Assembly: GCA_963682055.1 (NCBI GenBank) | Contig: OY821748.1 | Location: 4,994,343-5,058,342, forward strand | Source: Primula veris | Taxonomy: Eukaryota > Streptophyta > Magnoliopsida > Ericales > Primulaceae | DNA: 64,000 nt | Direction: 5' to 3' | In this document: positions 1-12,206 of the stretch, piece by piece | How the letters are laid out: every line of letters begins with the position of its first letter | Position numbering within the stretch: the stretch's first letter is position 1 | The notes under the pieces: generated by a model | Told to the model about the DNA's origin: nothing | The model's database searches: none | Seen by the model: only the letters and a program-made list of their open reading frames with translations | Made by a program: the position numbers and the translations under genes

Positions 1-3000
1 CGGCATTGGCCTTCGATAATTCTCCTTCTCATTCTCTCGCTGCAAGTTTGTTTTGGCTATTCTCGATAATCTCATAAGATTTACACCCCTAGTATTGCTC
101 GTATTATCTCCCCGTTTCTCCTCTACTACTTTACTTGAAGCCTTGGTTTGAGTTATTTGAGTCCTTCCACCACCTGACATACCTTTAGCAGGTGTTCCAT
201 AACCTCTCAATCCCAAACTAGAATTTTCGTCCTGCTTGTGACCTTTCAAATCTATTTTTTTATTTTTAGTTGGAGTTTTTATTTGGAGTTGGATTTCTCT
301 ATTACGTTCAGTAAGATGAGGTCTTGCGAAAAGCTCTATCATATTCGTGAATGCTGGCTGAAGAGGTAAAGGCAACCCATCAATTTTCTCTTTCCAAAAA
401 GAATGTCCGCAGAGCTCTGTCCACTGTATTCTCTCAGATGGATCTTTTACCAAGAGAGAGTTTATCAAATTGACAAAGGGTAGACTTGGTGTGCCTGGTA
501 GGGATGGAGTTGGATCTTGAAGAATTGATTTTACTAACTGAGTGCATTCTTTTCCTATAAATGGTGGGTTCCCAACATAACATTCATATAACACACATCC
601 TAACGCCCACAAATCAGATGCAAAAGAGTGGACACCTCCGTCTTGAAACAACTCAGGAGCCATGTAAAAGGGTGTTCCTCGTTTCATTTGGGGTAGCTGA
701 ATAGATGCAACAAGAGAAGGAATATACATTAGATGTCGTTGTGTCGACAATATCAGAATACTTGTTTTAACGACTTATTAGCAAGTAAAAATTCCAAAAG
801 TAAAATGATGTTCCTTGTTCCACTTTGGTAGCTGTATATATGCAACAAGAGGGGGACAAGTACATAAGATGTCGGCGATATCAGAATACCAAAAAAACAA
901 AAAGTATATGTCGGGTATAATTTTATGGCCTTAGATCAGGATGAACTAATCTTTTTTTCTGAACCTAGGGAAATTCAGTTTATTTGCTTATAAGCTGCTA
1001 GTTTGTGACCAACAATTTCCATATGGTCATACTAATTTTAAATACTTGATAGCAAGTAGGGTTTCAAAGAGTAAAGGTACATACCAAGGATGCAGGAGTT
1101 TTGACTATATCACTCAATTTCCTTGCCAACCCAAAATCACATAGCTGAAGGGTAACAATAATGGAAATTAGAAGAATATACAGATACAAGTGCATTCTCA
1201 AGATAACAAGAATCATAACTACCTTTGTACGTCCATTTTCATCTAGCAAGATGTTTGAGGGTTTTAAGTCACAGTAAATGATTTCCTTCGAGTGCAGAAA
1301 TCTGAAATTATGGCATTGCAGAAAATATCTTAGCGTGCAACTTAAAATAGTATAATGGAGAAAATTAGAGAAATAGAAACAAGGTAAGCAAAGAAAATTG
1401 AATAAAAAAGTTCTTACTGCAAAGCGATTACAAGGTCCCGACCAAAATCATGTACTGAATCTTCCGGAAGCTTCTTATCCTGCAGCAAGTTCGTTAATTT
1501 TTCTTATCAGCATTTACCACATGTTATGGTTTATAGAAGAGAAAAAACTTCATAGCAGAATCAAAACTGTATCCTTCCTTAATGGAGCAAACATGATCTT
1601 TCAAGTTTCTGTGACTAACATTTGAAACCAAATTTCCCCCCATCTAATTGTTTTAATGAATATTTATCTAAAACAATTCCACAGAAAATTCAAGCTAGAC
1701 AGAAACATAATAGCAAACAACCTACGTGATAATGATCAGATCAGTAGCAAATTGATGCAACACAAATACTAAAAAAGAAACCATTAGCTTGTTGCACGTG
1801 ATGGTCCAAACTGTTGAATGCCTTTGCCATTACAACTTTATCTATTTTTTTATATGACTAATCAAATAGCAGTCTAGCTGACTTGATACTGGTTCAAATC
1901 CGAATTAAGTGTGTTAAACAGCAACTGACAGCTTCACGGGTTTATAGTGTATAGCAGATCATTCTTTTGATTGACCAATTCCTATGTATTTTACAACTAG
2001 GAGGGTCATTTATAATTATAGCTAATGACAATTTACGGAAGGTAAAAAATATGTATTACCTGCTGGAGAAGTGACATGAGATCCCCTCCAACACAATATT
2101 CCAAAATTAACCATAAATGAGCTGATGTTTCGTACCTGTAAGTTTATATGGATATAAATATAAAGTATAATTGTGTACAAGTATCACCATCGGAGGATCT
2201 AACGTTCTAAGCTATATGAATTCTAAAGAATAGATGAGGTACAATGTTTGAAACAGTTAGAATTTAGAACCTCACCAGGAATAGAACTTCAGTATATGTG
2301 AGTGGTCTAGAGAATTAAGAATCCTAACCTGCAGCACAAACCAAGAGATAACAATGACAAATTTTCAGTTGAAATTTATAAGTTGTTTGCCAACAGTATA
2401 CAAAAAGTAAGTTAATTGTTCAAGCTATACTGCTCGATTTAAACTAGTTTATTCAGTATTTTCTTCGATAAAGGTTTTAGTCTTTGGTCACCATTAGGGT
2501 TAAGGTTCTTCTGATATTGTGTATGTACTCTCGTTATGATTATAAAGAGAATCGTAAAAGCTCAAAAGATCTTTCAAAGCATTCTTCGAGTAATTACTAC
2601 TGATTAATGTAGAGCAAGTCCCAGTTTGATTCCCTCGTAAACAAATACCACTTCGAGTTCTTTTATAACAATAAGTAAACTAATAAACAGATATTAAAGG
2701 TAAGTAATAGAAGCTATATTGAATAAAACTTACTTCCTGAAGAACCTTGCTCTTGTGGGACTTATCAACGCTCTTAATCGCATGGTACTCGATCGTCTGC
2801 TTCTTCCTCCCCTTGTACACAGTCTATACATACAAACACACATACATAATTAGATAGGTACCGTACATGGACAGTATCAGCACGCTAATTGGTTAACATT
2901 AGCTGAAATTAACATATAAATGATGATAGATGCTGAGATTGGCGATTAATAACGACGTAAGACATGTGTTGTAGTGTATTATCCGAAGCCAATCGTATAT

Positions 3001-3928
3001 TAATTTACTGTGCTAGTAGGATAATAATCTACACGGTATATACTCATACACGCATACACAATTACATCGACATTAATAGATAGGTATATAGACACTATTA
3101 TCACACAGATTGGAAAAAATAGTGGAAAGAAACATAAACATGGCGACAAACACTGAATTGTAGATTAAGACTAGTGTTCCAGTGTATTGTCCAAAGCCAC
3201 TGGTATATTAATTCACTGTGCAAGTACTATGTTTGTTATACATAAATAGAACACTACTTGGTCAAAAGTAGTGGTAATTAACACCCAATACGGCGATAAA
3301 TACTGAAATCGGAGACTAATAATGAGTTAAGAAGATTATCACAGAGTATTTTCCGAAGCCAATCGGATAGTAATTTAACGTGCTGTTAGGATTATAATCT
3401 GCAGGTCTATACATACATACATACATATATTATAAGACATCGACACACTAATTGTTCAAAATTAGTTAAATTGAACAAACAGATAGCGACAAATACTGAA
3501 ATCAGATACTAAGATTGATCAATGTATGCTAGATAAGCATATGGACACTATCGACACGCTAATTGTTCAAAAACTGGTTGAGATTAACATATACATGTCG
3601 ATTAATACTGAAATTGGAGACTAAGATTGTGTTACATAAACTAAATAAGTAAACGGACACTATGGACATGCTAATTGTTCTAATTTAGTTCGGATTAACA
3701 CAAATATGGCCATAAATACTGAAATCAGAGACTAAGATTGAGTAATATAATTATATGTGCTAGATAAGTTTATGGACACTATCGACACGCTAATTGTTCA
3801 AATTTAGTTGAGACTAATAAAAAAACACAGCGATAAATAATGAAATCGGAGACTAATAGTGAGTTAAAGAAGAGTGTTACAGAGTATTTGCCCTGTCCAA
3901 TTGCTTCGTAGACGTGGTATTGATCCAT
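1..3928 (-). CDS. RUK: RUNKEL-type kinase-like protein, 5' part (cut by window start)
   Basis: Eight exons read on the minus strand: 3928-3881, 2823-2734, 2328-2276, 2135-2060, 1479-1418, 1301-1223, 1144-1085 and 696-1. All junctions are GT-AG and the frame is kept for 388 codons before the window edge. Seen: start MDQYHVYEAIGQGKYS, glycine loop at residues 10-16, Lys33 in HAIK, a catalytic loop reading YCDLKPSN (Asp121, Asn126) where most kinases have HRD, then CDFGLAR (Asp139). After the kinase domain come a basic linker and the start of a low-complexity region. The YCDLKPSN loop and the PELFQDGG and LWALGCVLYECY stretches match the plant RUNKEL family, a microtubule-associated protein needed for cell-plate expansion in cytokinesis. 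The C-terminal repeats expected for the family lie outside the window. The animal/plant FUSED (TIO) family is the nearest alternative, but the sequence fits RUNKEL better. Confidence 0.93.
675..889. repeat. Direct duplication of the intron 7/exon 8 boundary
   Basis: Segment 675-761, which holds the exon 8 acceptor and its first ~22 coding bases, is repeated in diverged form at 811-889 inside intron 7. Shared words are 'tgcaacaagag' and 'atatcagaatac'. The second copy keeps an AG acceptor on the minus strand but has lost a base in the exon part. Confidence 0.75.
2824..3880 (-). repeat. Degenerate minisatellite in RUNKEL intron 1 (about 7 units)
   Basis: Intron 1 is almost wholly built from about seven diverged direct repeats of roughly 105-200 bp, starting near 2868, 3088, 3248, 3436, 3541, 3653 and 3772. 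Shared words are 'gacactatcgacacgctaat' and 'actgaaatcggagactaa'. The last unit runs straight into coding exon 1, and the first three units carry a segment resembling the end of exon 1. Confidence 0.85.
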
Positions 3929-3989
3929 GGTTTGAGGTTTTTTTTAGGGTTTTTGATGAGCTGGCAGATTACAGATCGGAGGAGACGGA

Positions 3990-4160
3990 GTTAGAGAGAG
4001 AGAGAGAGAGAGAGATGAGCGGGAAATGGGTCTAAATTGAAAAATCAAACCTGTAAAAAACAAATTAGAGGAGTTTTTCTTTTTTTTTGGTCTGCTTTTT
4101 TTCTTTCCAAATTTACCGTGCTAGTAAGGATATGAACGGTAAAAATTTGCAACGGTTGTT
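3990..4160 (-). promoter_or_regulatory. RUNKEL leader GA tract and two AACGG (MSA-core) sites
   Basis: A (GA)n run lies at about 3993-4014, read as CT-rich leader on the minus strand. Two AACGG cores occur at 4135-4139 and 4151-4155, about 210-230 bp upstream of the start codon. AACGG is the core of the mitosis-specific activator element bound by three-repeat MYB (MYB3R) factors. A cytokinesis gene is a sensible target. The second site is followed by TT, as in the full consensus. Confidence 0.45.
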
Positions 4161-5890
4161 AACCAAACAAGATAAAATTGGGGCTGATCGGTTTTGAATC
4201 TTTTGAGTTTTTGGCTTTTGACTTTTTCACTGTGGTACTGTAATTAGTAATTACAATTTAGAATATACTGTATCAAATTGTGAGTCACATGGTGTCACAT
4301 GAAGTAAAGTTTATTTATCGTGTCGTTTATTAAAACTTTTAAACTACGACCTTAAACTAAAATTGGAATTAAACATATGGAATTAGTTATCGTAATTATA
4401 TTGTATTAATTGAGTAGTGAAAAGAAAAGTTGAATTGTATATTTTTTTGTTAATATTTGATTTTAAATGTTTGATGATGATTTCAATTAGGGTGTTATAA
4501 AAACTTTAGTTTTGAAATTTCTTAATAATAAAATTTCGCAAGTTTTATTAATTTGACGGCCTATAGTCACACATAACATATCTACACCACCACCGTCGAA
4601 TACCATTGCTCGTTGTCGTCGGTCACTTAGGGACGAGTCTTGTGCATATTGTTTACTCCTTCACCTATTTATCACTGTGACCTTGTGTTTGTCTTCCTTT
4701 CTTATTTTCTTGTCATCATGCATACCTAGTTTATCTCGTCTGCTCGACTTAATTAAACGATCGATCGAATTGGACGAATGTTATAACTAGTCGGTGTATT
4801 GAACATAATAAAATTTTGATTCTAGTTGTAATCTAGTTTATTGAGTAAATTTTTGAATTGTCCTTCAGTTTACTAATTAGATTTTTTTTCATTATTGTTG
4901 ACAAACAAAGACTTGTAAATCGGTCATCGTTACTTCATGCTTATTGGGTATTATAATGAAAGCATGTCGTTGTTATGCTTTGTTTGTATTGGAAAATTTC
5001 AACACGTTCTTTGATGACACTCAATTGGATTGTTTAGTTTGCATGGCATTATAACTGATCATGAAAACATACTATAAGTCGTAATTTATTAACGGATGGT
5101 GATGAATTACCAAAAAAATAAAATAAAAGTGTCAAATCAATATGTTCAACAATTTATTATAGAAGTAAACGTTAAAAAAATAAAAATAAAGAGTTTATTG
5201 ATGTAAATTATAACAACACGATGTGTTGTGAACAATAACGAATCTAGTATAGGGCGAGGGGCGAGGGGGTCACATGTCCACCATTATTTTTGAAAAATTA
5301 TATGTACACACGTTACATACATGTATACAATATTACAAATTTTGTAACCATTCTGGTCAAACTTATAATTACTAGTAGCCTAGTACATATATATTTAAAC
5401 TCAATTTCATTCTTAGAGTTTAGGAAGTGACAATTTTATCGGTTCCAATGCATTGTTTAATGCATTAATAGCCCCCGCTTATTGGAAAAACATCTGTTCT
5501 TGAATTTTAAGATACTTATAAAGCTGGTTATTCTTTATATTTAATTTTGTTATTGTTATTAGGATACAACTGTAACAAATAATTATTAAAACAATATATT
5601 TACTTTGAAGTACAGTTCGCTATTTAGGTATAGTTTTTATTCTTTGGGTAATCAAATTAGATGTTTACAATCTATGAAACTTTATAAATCATGCATGTCG
5701 TCTTTATATATGAAAAAATATTATATAACTTGGTATCATCACTTGTATCATTAATTTAATAAATTTATGTATGGATAATCTCATTCATTGTTGTTTCATC
5801 AAATTTACAAAAGAGAAAATTAGATTAAAACTAACCATGGTAACTTTTATGCTCAGCATATCCTGTGTTCATAAATAATTATGCTCTGAC
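4161..5890. other. Intergenic, no gene seen
   Basis: AT-rich spacer between the divergent RUNKEL and CSD1 genes. I see no conserved reading frame, RNA gene or clear transposon end here. Confidence 0.6.
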
Positions 5891-5899
5891 TTGAAGAAG

Positions 5900-6640
5900 C
5901 GTGCACACGGGACGGATTGAGTTCAATTATAACACACCCACATAAAATAAATTACGGAACGAATTGATAAAATTTAAATATCAACCCAACAAAACCCGTA
6001 ATAATTAAAACATCAACCCGACCCACAAAATAAATTGCAGGTTGAAACGGGTTGGGTTGATTCTTAAATTTTTATTTTGATTATTTATTTATCATAATTT
6101 GTACAATCAACCTAAATTTTAAAATAAATTGAATTTTTTAAAAAGAAATATAAATTAAAACTAATAAAAATAAGTTAATAACATTAAGAACAAGTATTAA
6201 AACAAAAATATAACAAGAGTGAGAGGTTATTATCTTAAAATACAAATAACGTATATGTAAATATATACATATATACACATCTATATATATTTTTTATAGG
6301 GGAATGATCTATACACACATAAAAAAACACATTATCTTTACACATCAATCACAACCCTCCATTTACTTACTTTTAATGGTCAAGATTATGTGTTTATTTT
6401 TGTTATTAGATCAACTAATCTTGACCATTAAAAGTAAGTAAATGGAGGGTTGTGATTGATGTGTAAAGATAATGTGTTTTTTTTATGTGTGTATAAATCC
6501 TTTCCTATTTTTATATTTATATATATAGTGCGGGTTGAAATGGATCGATACGGATTAACCTGCGGTTTGTGAACCCAAATTTTAAACCAACCCGTAAAAT
6601 ATATAACGTATCGGAACGAGACTTATTGATTTTGTTTGTA
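5900..6640. mobile_element. Old hAT-like non-autonomous element, copy 1 (split)
   Basis: Shares blocks with the copies at 45853-46395 and 59765-62111: 'ggttgggttgattcttaaat', 'caacctaaattttaaaata', 'aaagaaatataaattaaaa' and, on the right, 'aacccgtaaaatatataacg'. It has the orientation of the 62-kb copy and the reverse of the 45.8-kb copy. A hairpin MITE sits in its AT-rich centre. The outer ends are too diverged to place to the base. Confidence 0.6.
6298..6506. mobile_element. 209-bp hairpin MITE
   Basis: Two arms of about 90 bp are near-perfect reverse complements, separated by a ~25-bp loop around 6390-6415. The arms contain 'acacattatctttacacatc' and its complement, and the ends read AGGGGA / TTTCCT. 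Flanks 6290-6297 (TTTTTTAT) and 6507-6514 (ATTTTTAT) match at 7 of 8 positions. That could be a target duplication, though the sequence is low-complexity. Confidence 0.75.
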
Positions 6641-7700
6641 CACTCAAAGCATACTAAATCTCTTAACCACTATTTTGCTTACATATATATATATATATAT
6701 ATTCACAAATAAATATTACTGTAAAAATCATTTTCTCACCGGATACTGTACTCACTGTACATGATCGACAATTTGTTTGTGAATCTGAATCAATTACACA
6801 GTTTTCAATTCATAGTATTTAAGATAAGAAATAATACATTGTAATAAAAATAATTTAACACGCGATTCATGCACTGCCAATTCAATACGAGTAGGCCACT
6901 GCCATTCACGTAATAGCGCGTGGAGTTCTAGAATAGAGTACATCCCCCTAAATTTGACAAAACTTTTTGTGATCCTAAAGTTTATTTCCTTATATACAGT
7001 CTTTAAAGTTTTTTTTATGTCCATGGTGGATTTGGTCCCATTCTTTTCATAATTATCACATTTGTTCTGTTTACCATTATTACTTGTTACAAAATACAAT
7101 GCTTAAACCCTCGAATTCGATGCAACTGCTTTTTAATTTGACCATCTAGGATTACTTTTTGTAAATAAATAATATTTCCATGGATTTGAAAAAATAAGCA
7201 ACGTATAAATTTTATATTTATTTTCGCAATTTTAAGACGGTTAACTAAAAAGACGGTCTCCAGTATAAAAATAAAGTTTCACTAAAGTTCAATTACATGC
7301 TAAAACTATGTCGACTATCATTTTTTAGAAGAAAAATGACAGTTTCAGTCAACAGATGAAAAACCATCATATATACTTAAAAGACAGCTTTTGTGAGTTT
7401 GTAACTCTTCAATATAATTTAAACTTTGTCTAATTTATTATGTTGTTACATCTCATACTTTATATAATTAGCACAATTATTTACCATCTTACCTTATGCT
7501 CATGGTCAATTTATCATCACATACTTGACTATTGCACTAAAATAATGGAACTTATAATATTTGAGATGAAAATAATGTTATCACAAACTATGAGAACCAT
7601 TTGATTAAATTACACTCACAATCTCATAAATGCTGATCAATACTTATTGCGTTTTTCTACCAAATTTTTCTCCAGATAATTAAAAAACGAAGTAATTTAC
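6641..7700 (+). other. CSD1 upstream region
   Basis: AT-rich sequence containing a (TA)n run near 6682-6701 and a TATATAA at 7461-7467, which could serve as a TATA box. The start of transcription cannot be fixed from sequence. The short reading frame at 6794-7099 has no family features. Confidence 0.35.
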
Positions 7701-7747
7701 CAGTTGACTCTCTCTCTCTCTCTCTACATACAAAGGGGTGTCCTGAG

Positions 7748-8819
7748 GCAAGTTAGTCTATTTCTATTTTCTGCGTTATAATATTTGTTTATTGTTAGAT
7801 GTGCTCATCTCTTTTATTTATCTGTATTTGTTTTTTTTTTAATTAAGACGTTAAAACCACTTCATTTGTAGAAAAAAAGACTGTTAATTGTAGATCTCAA
7901 ATTTGCATCTGAATCTAGTTAAAAATCGATAAGGTTATAATTAATTTAATTATTATGGTCAGTCTTATAATAATTATATATTTTTCATTTCATGAATATT
8001 TTGGTCTTTTTGATATAAAATTGCAACCAAACAGGCAATTAATAGTTTGTAAAAAAATGGTAGTTTTTATTTATTTATTTAAAGTTATTCCACTGAACAA
8101 ACCTGAGTAGTTAGAGTTGTTGTTATATTAAGATTTATCTATATATTTAATTAAAGCAACTTGGTATTTTTAAGACGAAGATCTTATGTAACAAATTTTA
8201 GGTAAATTGTTTTACGTCCGATGGGGATCTATGGAAGTTTAGCTTAGTAAAAAGTTCCATCTTTTGAGTTTTGAGTATAGACCACTTTATCTTGCACTTG
8301 CCGAATAACTTTAGCTAACGGTTTAAAGAGGAAGTGATATGTTCCCGGTAAATGCAAGTGTGTTGTTGGTTAAGGATCCGTTTGGCATCCGAATTTTTTG
8401 GTCAAAAAGCTGCTTTTAAAAAGCAATGAGAAAAAAGCTTGCATAAAAAAAGCTGCAGTGTAACTGTATGTCACCACTGCAACTGTTTTACTTATAAGCG
8501 ACTTAAAACTTAATTTTATTGATTACTCATGAGTCACCTACTTTAACTTAAGTGAGCTATAGATATACAAACACATTCTATAAGAATTTTTTTATTTTTG
8601 ATAATTTAATGTGAAGAAGCTCAAAATAATCCTCTAATTCCTAGCTCTCTGCTTTTGAGTTTTTTTAGCTTTTTCGACTAAAAAATTAGCTTTTTAGAAG
8701 CCGAGAAAACTGATATACAAAACATCCATGGATTAATTAAAAAGCTTAGAAAAAAAGTTGTTGCCAAACATTTCCTAAATGTAAATCTAACTAGCACGGC
8801 TTTTTTCTGTTGTGTTTAG
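7748..8819 (+). other. GC-AG leader intron of CSD1
   Basis: The donor reads GAG|GCAAGT, the consensus for the rare GC-AG intron class. The acceptor is a pyrimidine-rich tract ending TGTTGTGTTTAG at 8819. No GT donor nearby would rebuild the miR398 site. The intron also holds an inserted element at 8374-8775. Confidence 0.75.
8374..8775. mobile_element. GTTTGGCA-ended non-autonomous element, copy 1
   Basis: The ends are AGGATCCGTTTGGCA on the left and, read on the other strand, AGGAAATGTTTGGCA on the right, followed inward by aaaagc-rich sequence. Another copy lies at about 26808-27148. The (G)TTTGG/CCAAA ends are typical of abundant plant MITEs. I could not identify a clean target duplication. 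Confidence 0.6.
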
Positions 8820-8832
8820 ATCACATTCAACA

Positions 8833-11800
8833 ATGGTGAAGGCTGTTGTCGTTCTTAACAGTAGCGCAGGTGTCACTGGCACTGTCAACTTTACCCAAGA
8901 AGGAGATGGTATAATTAAACTAAAAGTTCTTTATTTTTTTTAACTATTTGCTATAGTTTCGTATAATGAATCGGAATTATTTCCTTATAATATTTCTCAG
9001 GTCCAACTACGGTTGTCGGAAGCCTGTCTGGACTGACTCCTGGTCTTCATGGTTTCCACGTCCATGCTCTTGGTGATACAACTAACGGATGCATGTCAAC
9101 TGGTATTTTTCTCTGCTTATAGGACTTGCTTGGTTTTATTTTAATTTTATAAGAGATAGAATACTTGATCTGTTGAAAGGATGGTGTTAGGTATTATTTG
9201 TATGTGTTCGGTAACAGATGAAAAATGTACCATTTGAGTCAGGAAAATAATAAGGATCGTTGGTATTGATGACAATTAGATGAAAAGTATACTTATTCAG
9301 GAAAAGTATGGAACAAGAAGTTTAAAGAAAAGTACCTTTCTCTCCCCCAATTATTAGATTTTATACCCCTTCTTGGTTCACCAAACACACATTTTACTTG
9401 ACTGTAAAAGTGTACTTTTGGAATTAAGCCAAACAAGCTACTTATCTCCTTTTCTAGCAAATTGTATACCGGAATGTTGTTCAGCAGTGTGCTATATAGT
9501 TTCATTTTTTTGGTGACTTTACCTGTAGGACCACATTTTAACCCGGCTGGGCATGTGCATGGGGCTCCCGGAGATGCCATTCGTCATGCCGGTGATCTTG
9601 GTAATGTCACAGTTGGTGAAGATGGTATGTTGTTCTCTTCATGTTTCTTTAATATAAATGGGCTTGTTTGGTTTTAGCTTTTACGCTTAGAAATCTTGTT
9701 TTTTTTCTTCATAATCTGTACTTGATTTGATTGATTGGCTTATAACCTGAGGTTAAATGGTTCTTTGTCCTGCTAAAGCTTAAAATTGTAACAGGGATGA
9801 ACCCTATTTGCTTCCCAACTACAGATAAGGCTTGTTTGCTTATTATCTGTAGAAAGCCCTTAATGTCCTTATGACCGTCAAATTATCATATTTTACACGT
9901 CTTGTTTGCTAAACCAAAACATATAACCTATTAACACTTTTTGATATATATTCATTCATAGCGCATCACTATATTACTACAACTCTACATCCTGTAACTT
10001 TTTCGCATTTTTATTTATGGCTTAGGTACTGCAAATTTCACCATCACTGACAGCCAGGTAAATGATCGTAACATTCAATCTCGATAGATACCTTGTATAC
10101 ATATTGTCGTTTTTTGTTGAATAGTTATATATTCACGTGTGTTTTTGTTTTGTTTTGTAGATCCCTCTCACTGGACCTAATTCCATCATAGGCAGAGCTG
10201 TTGTTGTTCATGCTGACCCTGATGATCTCGGGGCTGGTAAGATTCCTTCTGTTAGGGAAAAATGTTTTCTATATTCCCAAACTGACTTAACTCTTGATAT
10301 TTTCCTTACGATAATGATAAATGAGATCAAGAACAAGAGGTTATGTCAACAAAAATACTGATCTCAAATGAAATTTGGAGCACAGTGTAGTTGATCTGTC
10401 AGTTCTTGCTAAGTTATCTTATTAAAGAATTTTGAGAAATAATAGAGTTTTACAGGACATATTTTCTGTTTCTTATGATGTGTAAAGGGTCGAAGCAAGT
10501 TTTTGCACTCATTGATAGCTAAGTCCTCATAAAATTGATTCTAATTGCGAAAGATATTAATGGTTTTATCAAATAGCCAAGCTGGAGACTCTTTCATGTA
10601 ATCGTTAATTAATTTATTGAGCCTATCTGGCACTAATAGTAAAGCAGATAAGGATAGAGTTCTGTTTCGTGTGTAAATTACTAGAGAGTAGAGAGTATTA
10701 TAACTTGTAATTCTACTGTAGTTGTTGGCTAAATTTACTGGTGGATCAATACTTCTCTTATTGCAATAATCCAAAGATGCTGATTGGAGCAGCAGAATAG
10801 TATAGTATGGAAGAAATGGATAAAGAATGGAACTTTCACCTCCTTATAGTTTAAACTGTAAATTGAGACGCCGAAATTACTATTGGTTTTGCCTTAAGAT
10901 GACTAGCCAAGTTTGGTTGTATGACTTGTACAATTTGCGTTTGCGAAATTGAGAGAACCTGGGTAGTTGCTAGAGGAATTTGATAGATATACTAACACCA
11001 GAGTTTTCGGCTTCATTTTTTTGAACAGCCTGCTTACCATTAAAAGATCCTTTGTGTGAATTTAAGTAAAAACAATTGGGAAATGGGAACTCTTTCCATC
11101 GGAAAGGCTGCCTCTAAAAGTTGTGGGAAAATATGCATGAATGCTAAGTTCACTAAAAAATACATCTGCTTTTTCAAACTTGTACTGGTTGACTGGGGTC
11201 CTAATTAGTATTCCTTGAACTTTTAGGCGGACATGAACTTAGCAAGAGCACTGGGAATGCTGGTGGAAGGATTGCTTGCGGTAAGTATCTTTGCCTTGAG
11301 TTTCGTTAAGATAAATTGGAAAAGCTATATCATCATCATCACCTTTTAGTGTGAATGCTATGTCTATGTTCCCTAACCTTCCATCCCTTCCACAAAAAGT
11401 TCTAGAACAACTTTAGATTAAGGTAGTTTTGGTGGATGCTGCTTAGCACATTGATTAAGCTGCAAAATTTTCAACATGAGGCGTCCACAAGCTGAGAAAA
11501 CGTTATTTCGATCACTGGGACCTCGTATTATGTTTGTTTCATATACTAGAACTTATCCACTAATAAGATGTCATGACTCATGAATACGTAACCCGCCACT
11601 TTGTCCTAAGTCTCACTGATTCACATGTTGATTTAAGATACCAACTCATTTAGCTCAGTCTGATATAGAAACAGAATGAAACTCAAAGGTTATCAGGAAC
11701 ACATAAAGTTACTACTTGTGACAAAGAGTATCTAACTCCTTTAAATTCGATTTAGTTCCAGTTTAATCAAAATAAACATCAAACTAGCCGTCTTAAATTA

Positions 11801-12115
11801 TAATCACCTCGCTGGGAGACTTTTTAATGACAAAAAAGTTAAACTGAATTTAAGTTGCAAAGTAAAAGGATTCTGAAAAGAAAAGACTAAAAAAACAAAT
11901 TGTCACAATATTTACCAATAAATAAACTTGATACTATATCTGCATCACCCTACACGCAGTCTTAGCGGACTGGGTGGGTTGTTAGTTGTTACTTGTTACA
12001 TATTATCTCGTAATATTGAATGTATAGTCAATTAATCATTAGCGGTCTCATATGCGTATGAACATGATTTTTAACATTGTTATGTTTTGCAGGTATCATC
12101 GGTGTCCAGGGTTGA
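8833..12115 (+). CDS. CSD1: Cytosolic Cu/Zn superoxide dismutase
   Basis: Seven coding exons: 8833-8908, 9001-9102, 9529-9624, 10026-10057, 10161-10236, 11227-11280 and 12093-12115. They sum to 459 nt, a 152-aa protein, the normal cytosolic length. It converts superoxide to oxygen and hydrogen peroxide. All metal ligands are visible: copper His45, His47, His62, His119; zinc His62, His70, His79, Asp82; disulphide Cys56-Cys145; and the guiding Arg142. No transit peptide precedes MVKAVVVL and the C-terminus GIIGVQG lacks a peroxisomal AKL signal, so it is the CSD1 type rather than chloroplast CSD2 or peroxisomal CSD3. An untranslated exon ending at 7747 and a GC-AG intron precede it. Expression is probably set by miR398. 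Confidence 0.97.
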
Positions 12116-12200
12116 TATGCTCAGTTACCATTCAACTTATTTGAGTGTCACTTGTTTCAACTATACGAGCATTGGAGTGTGAGACAGTGTTGTTTTATTA

Positions 12201-12206
12201 AATAAA
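12201..12206 (+). terminator. Likely CSD1 polyadenylation signal
   Basis: AATAAA occurs 86 bp after the stop codon, within T-rich sequence typical of a plant 3' end. Plant signals are loose, so other sites may also be used. Confidence 0.5.

Larger units (their letters stand above)
7733..8825 (+). promoter_or_regulatory. Split miR398 target site in the CSD1 leader
   Basis: The leader exon ends with AAGGGGTGTCCTGAG (7733-7747). The next exon starts with ATCACA (8820-8825), eight bases before the start codon. Joined, these 21 bases pair with miR398 with two mismatches, at miRNA positions 5 and 13. The expected cut falls between 7743 and 7744. The Arabidopsis CSD1 leader site, as I recall it, is nearly identical. 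In Arabidopsis, miR398 lowers CSD1 when copper is scarce. Confidence 0.85.

Noticed and set aside
1880..1910. tRNA-like T-loop (GGTTCAAATCC) in a RUNKEL intron
   Set aside because: No pairing acceptor, D or anticodon stem can be built around it.
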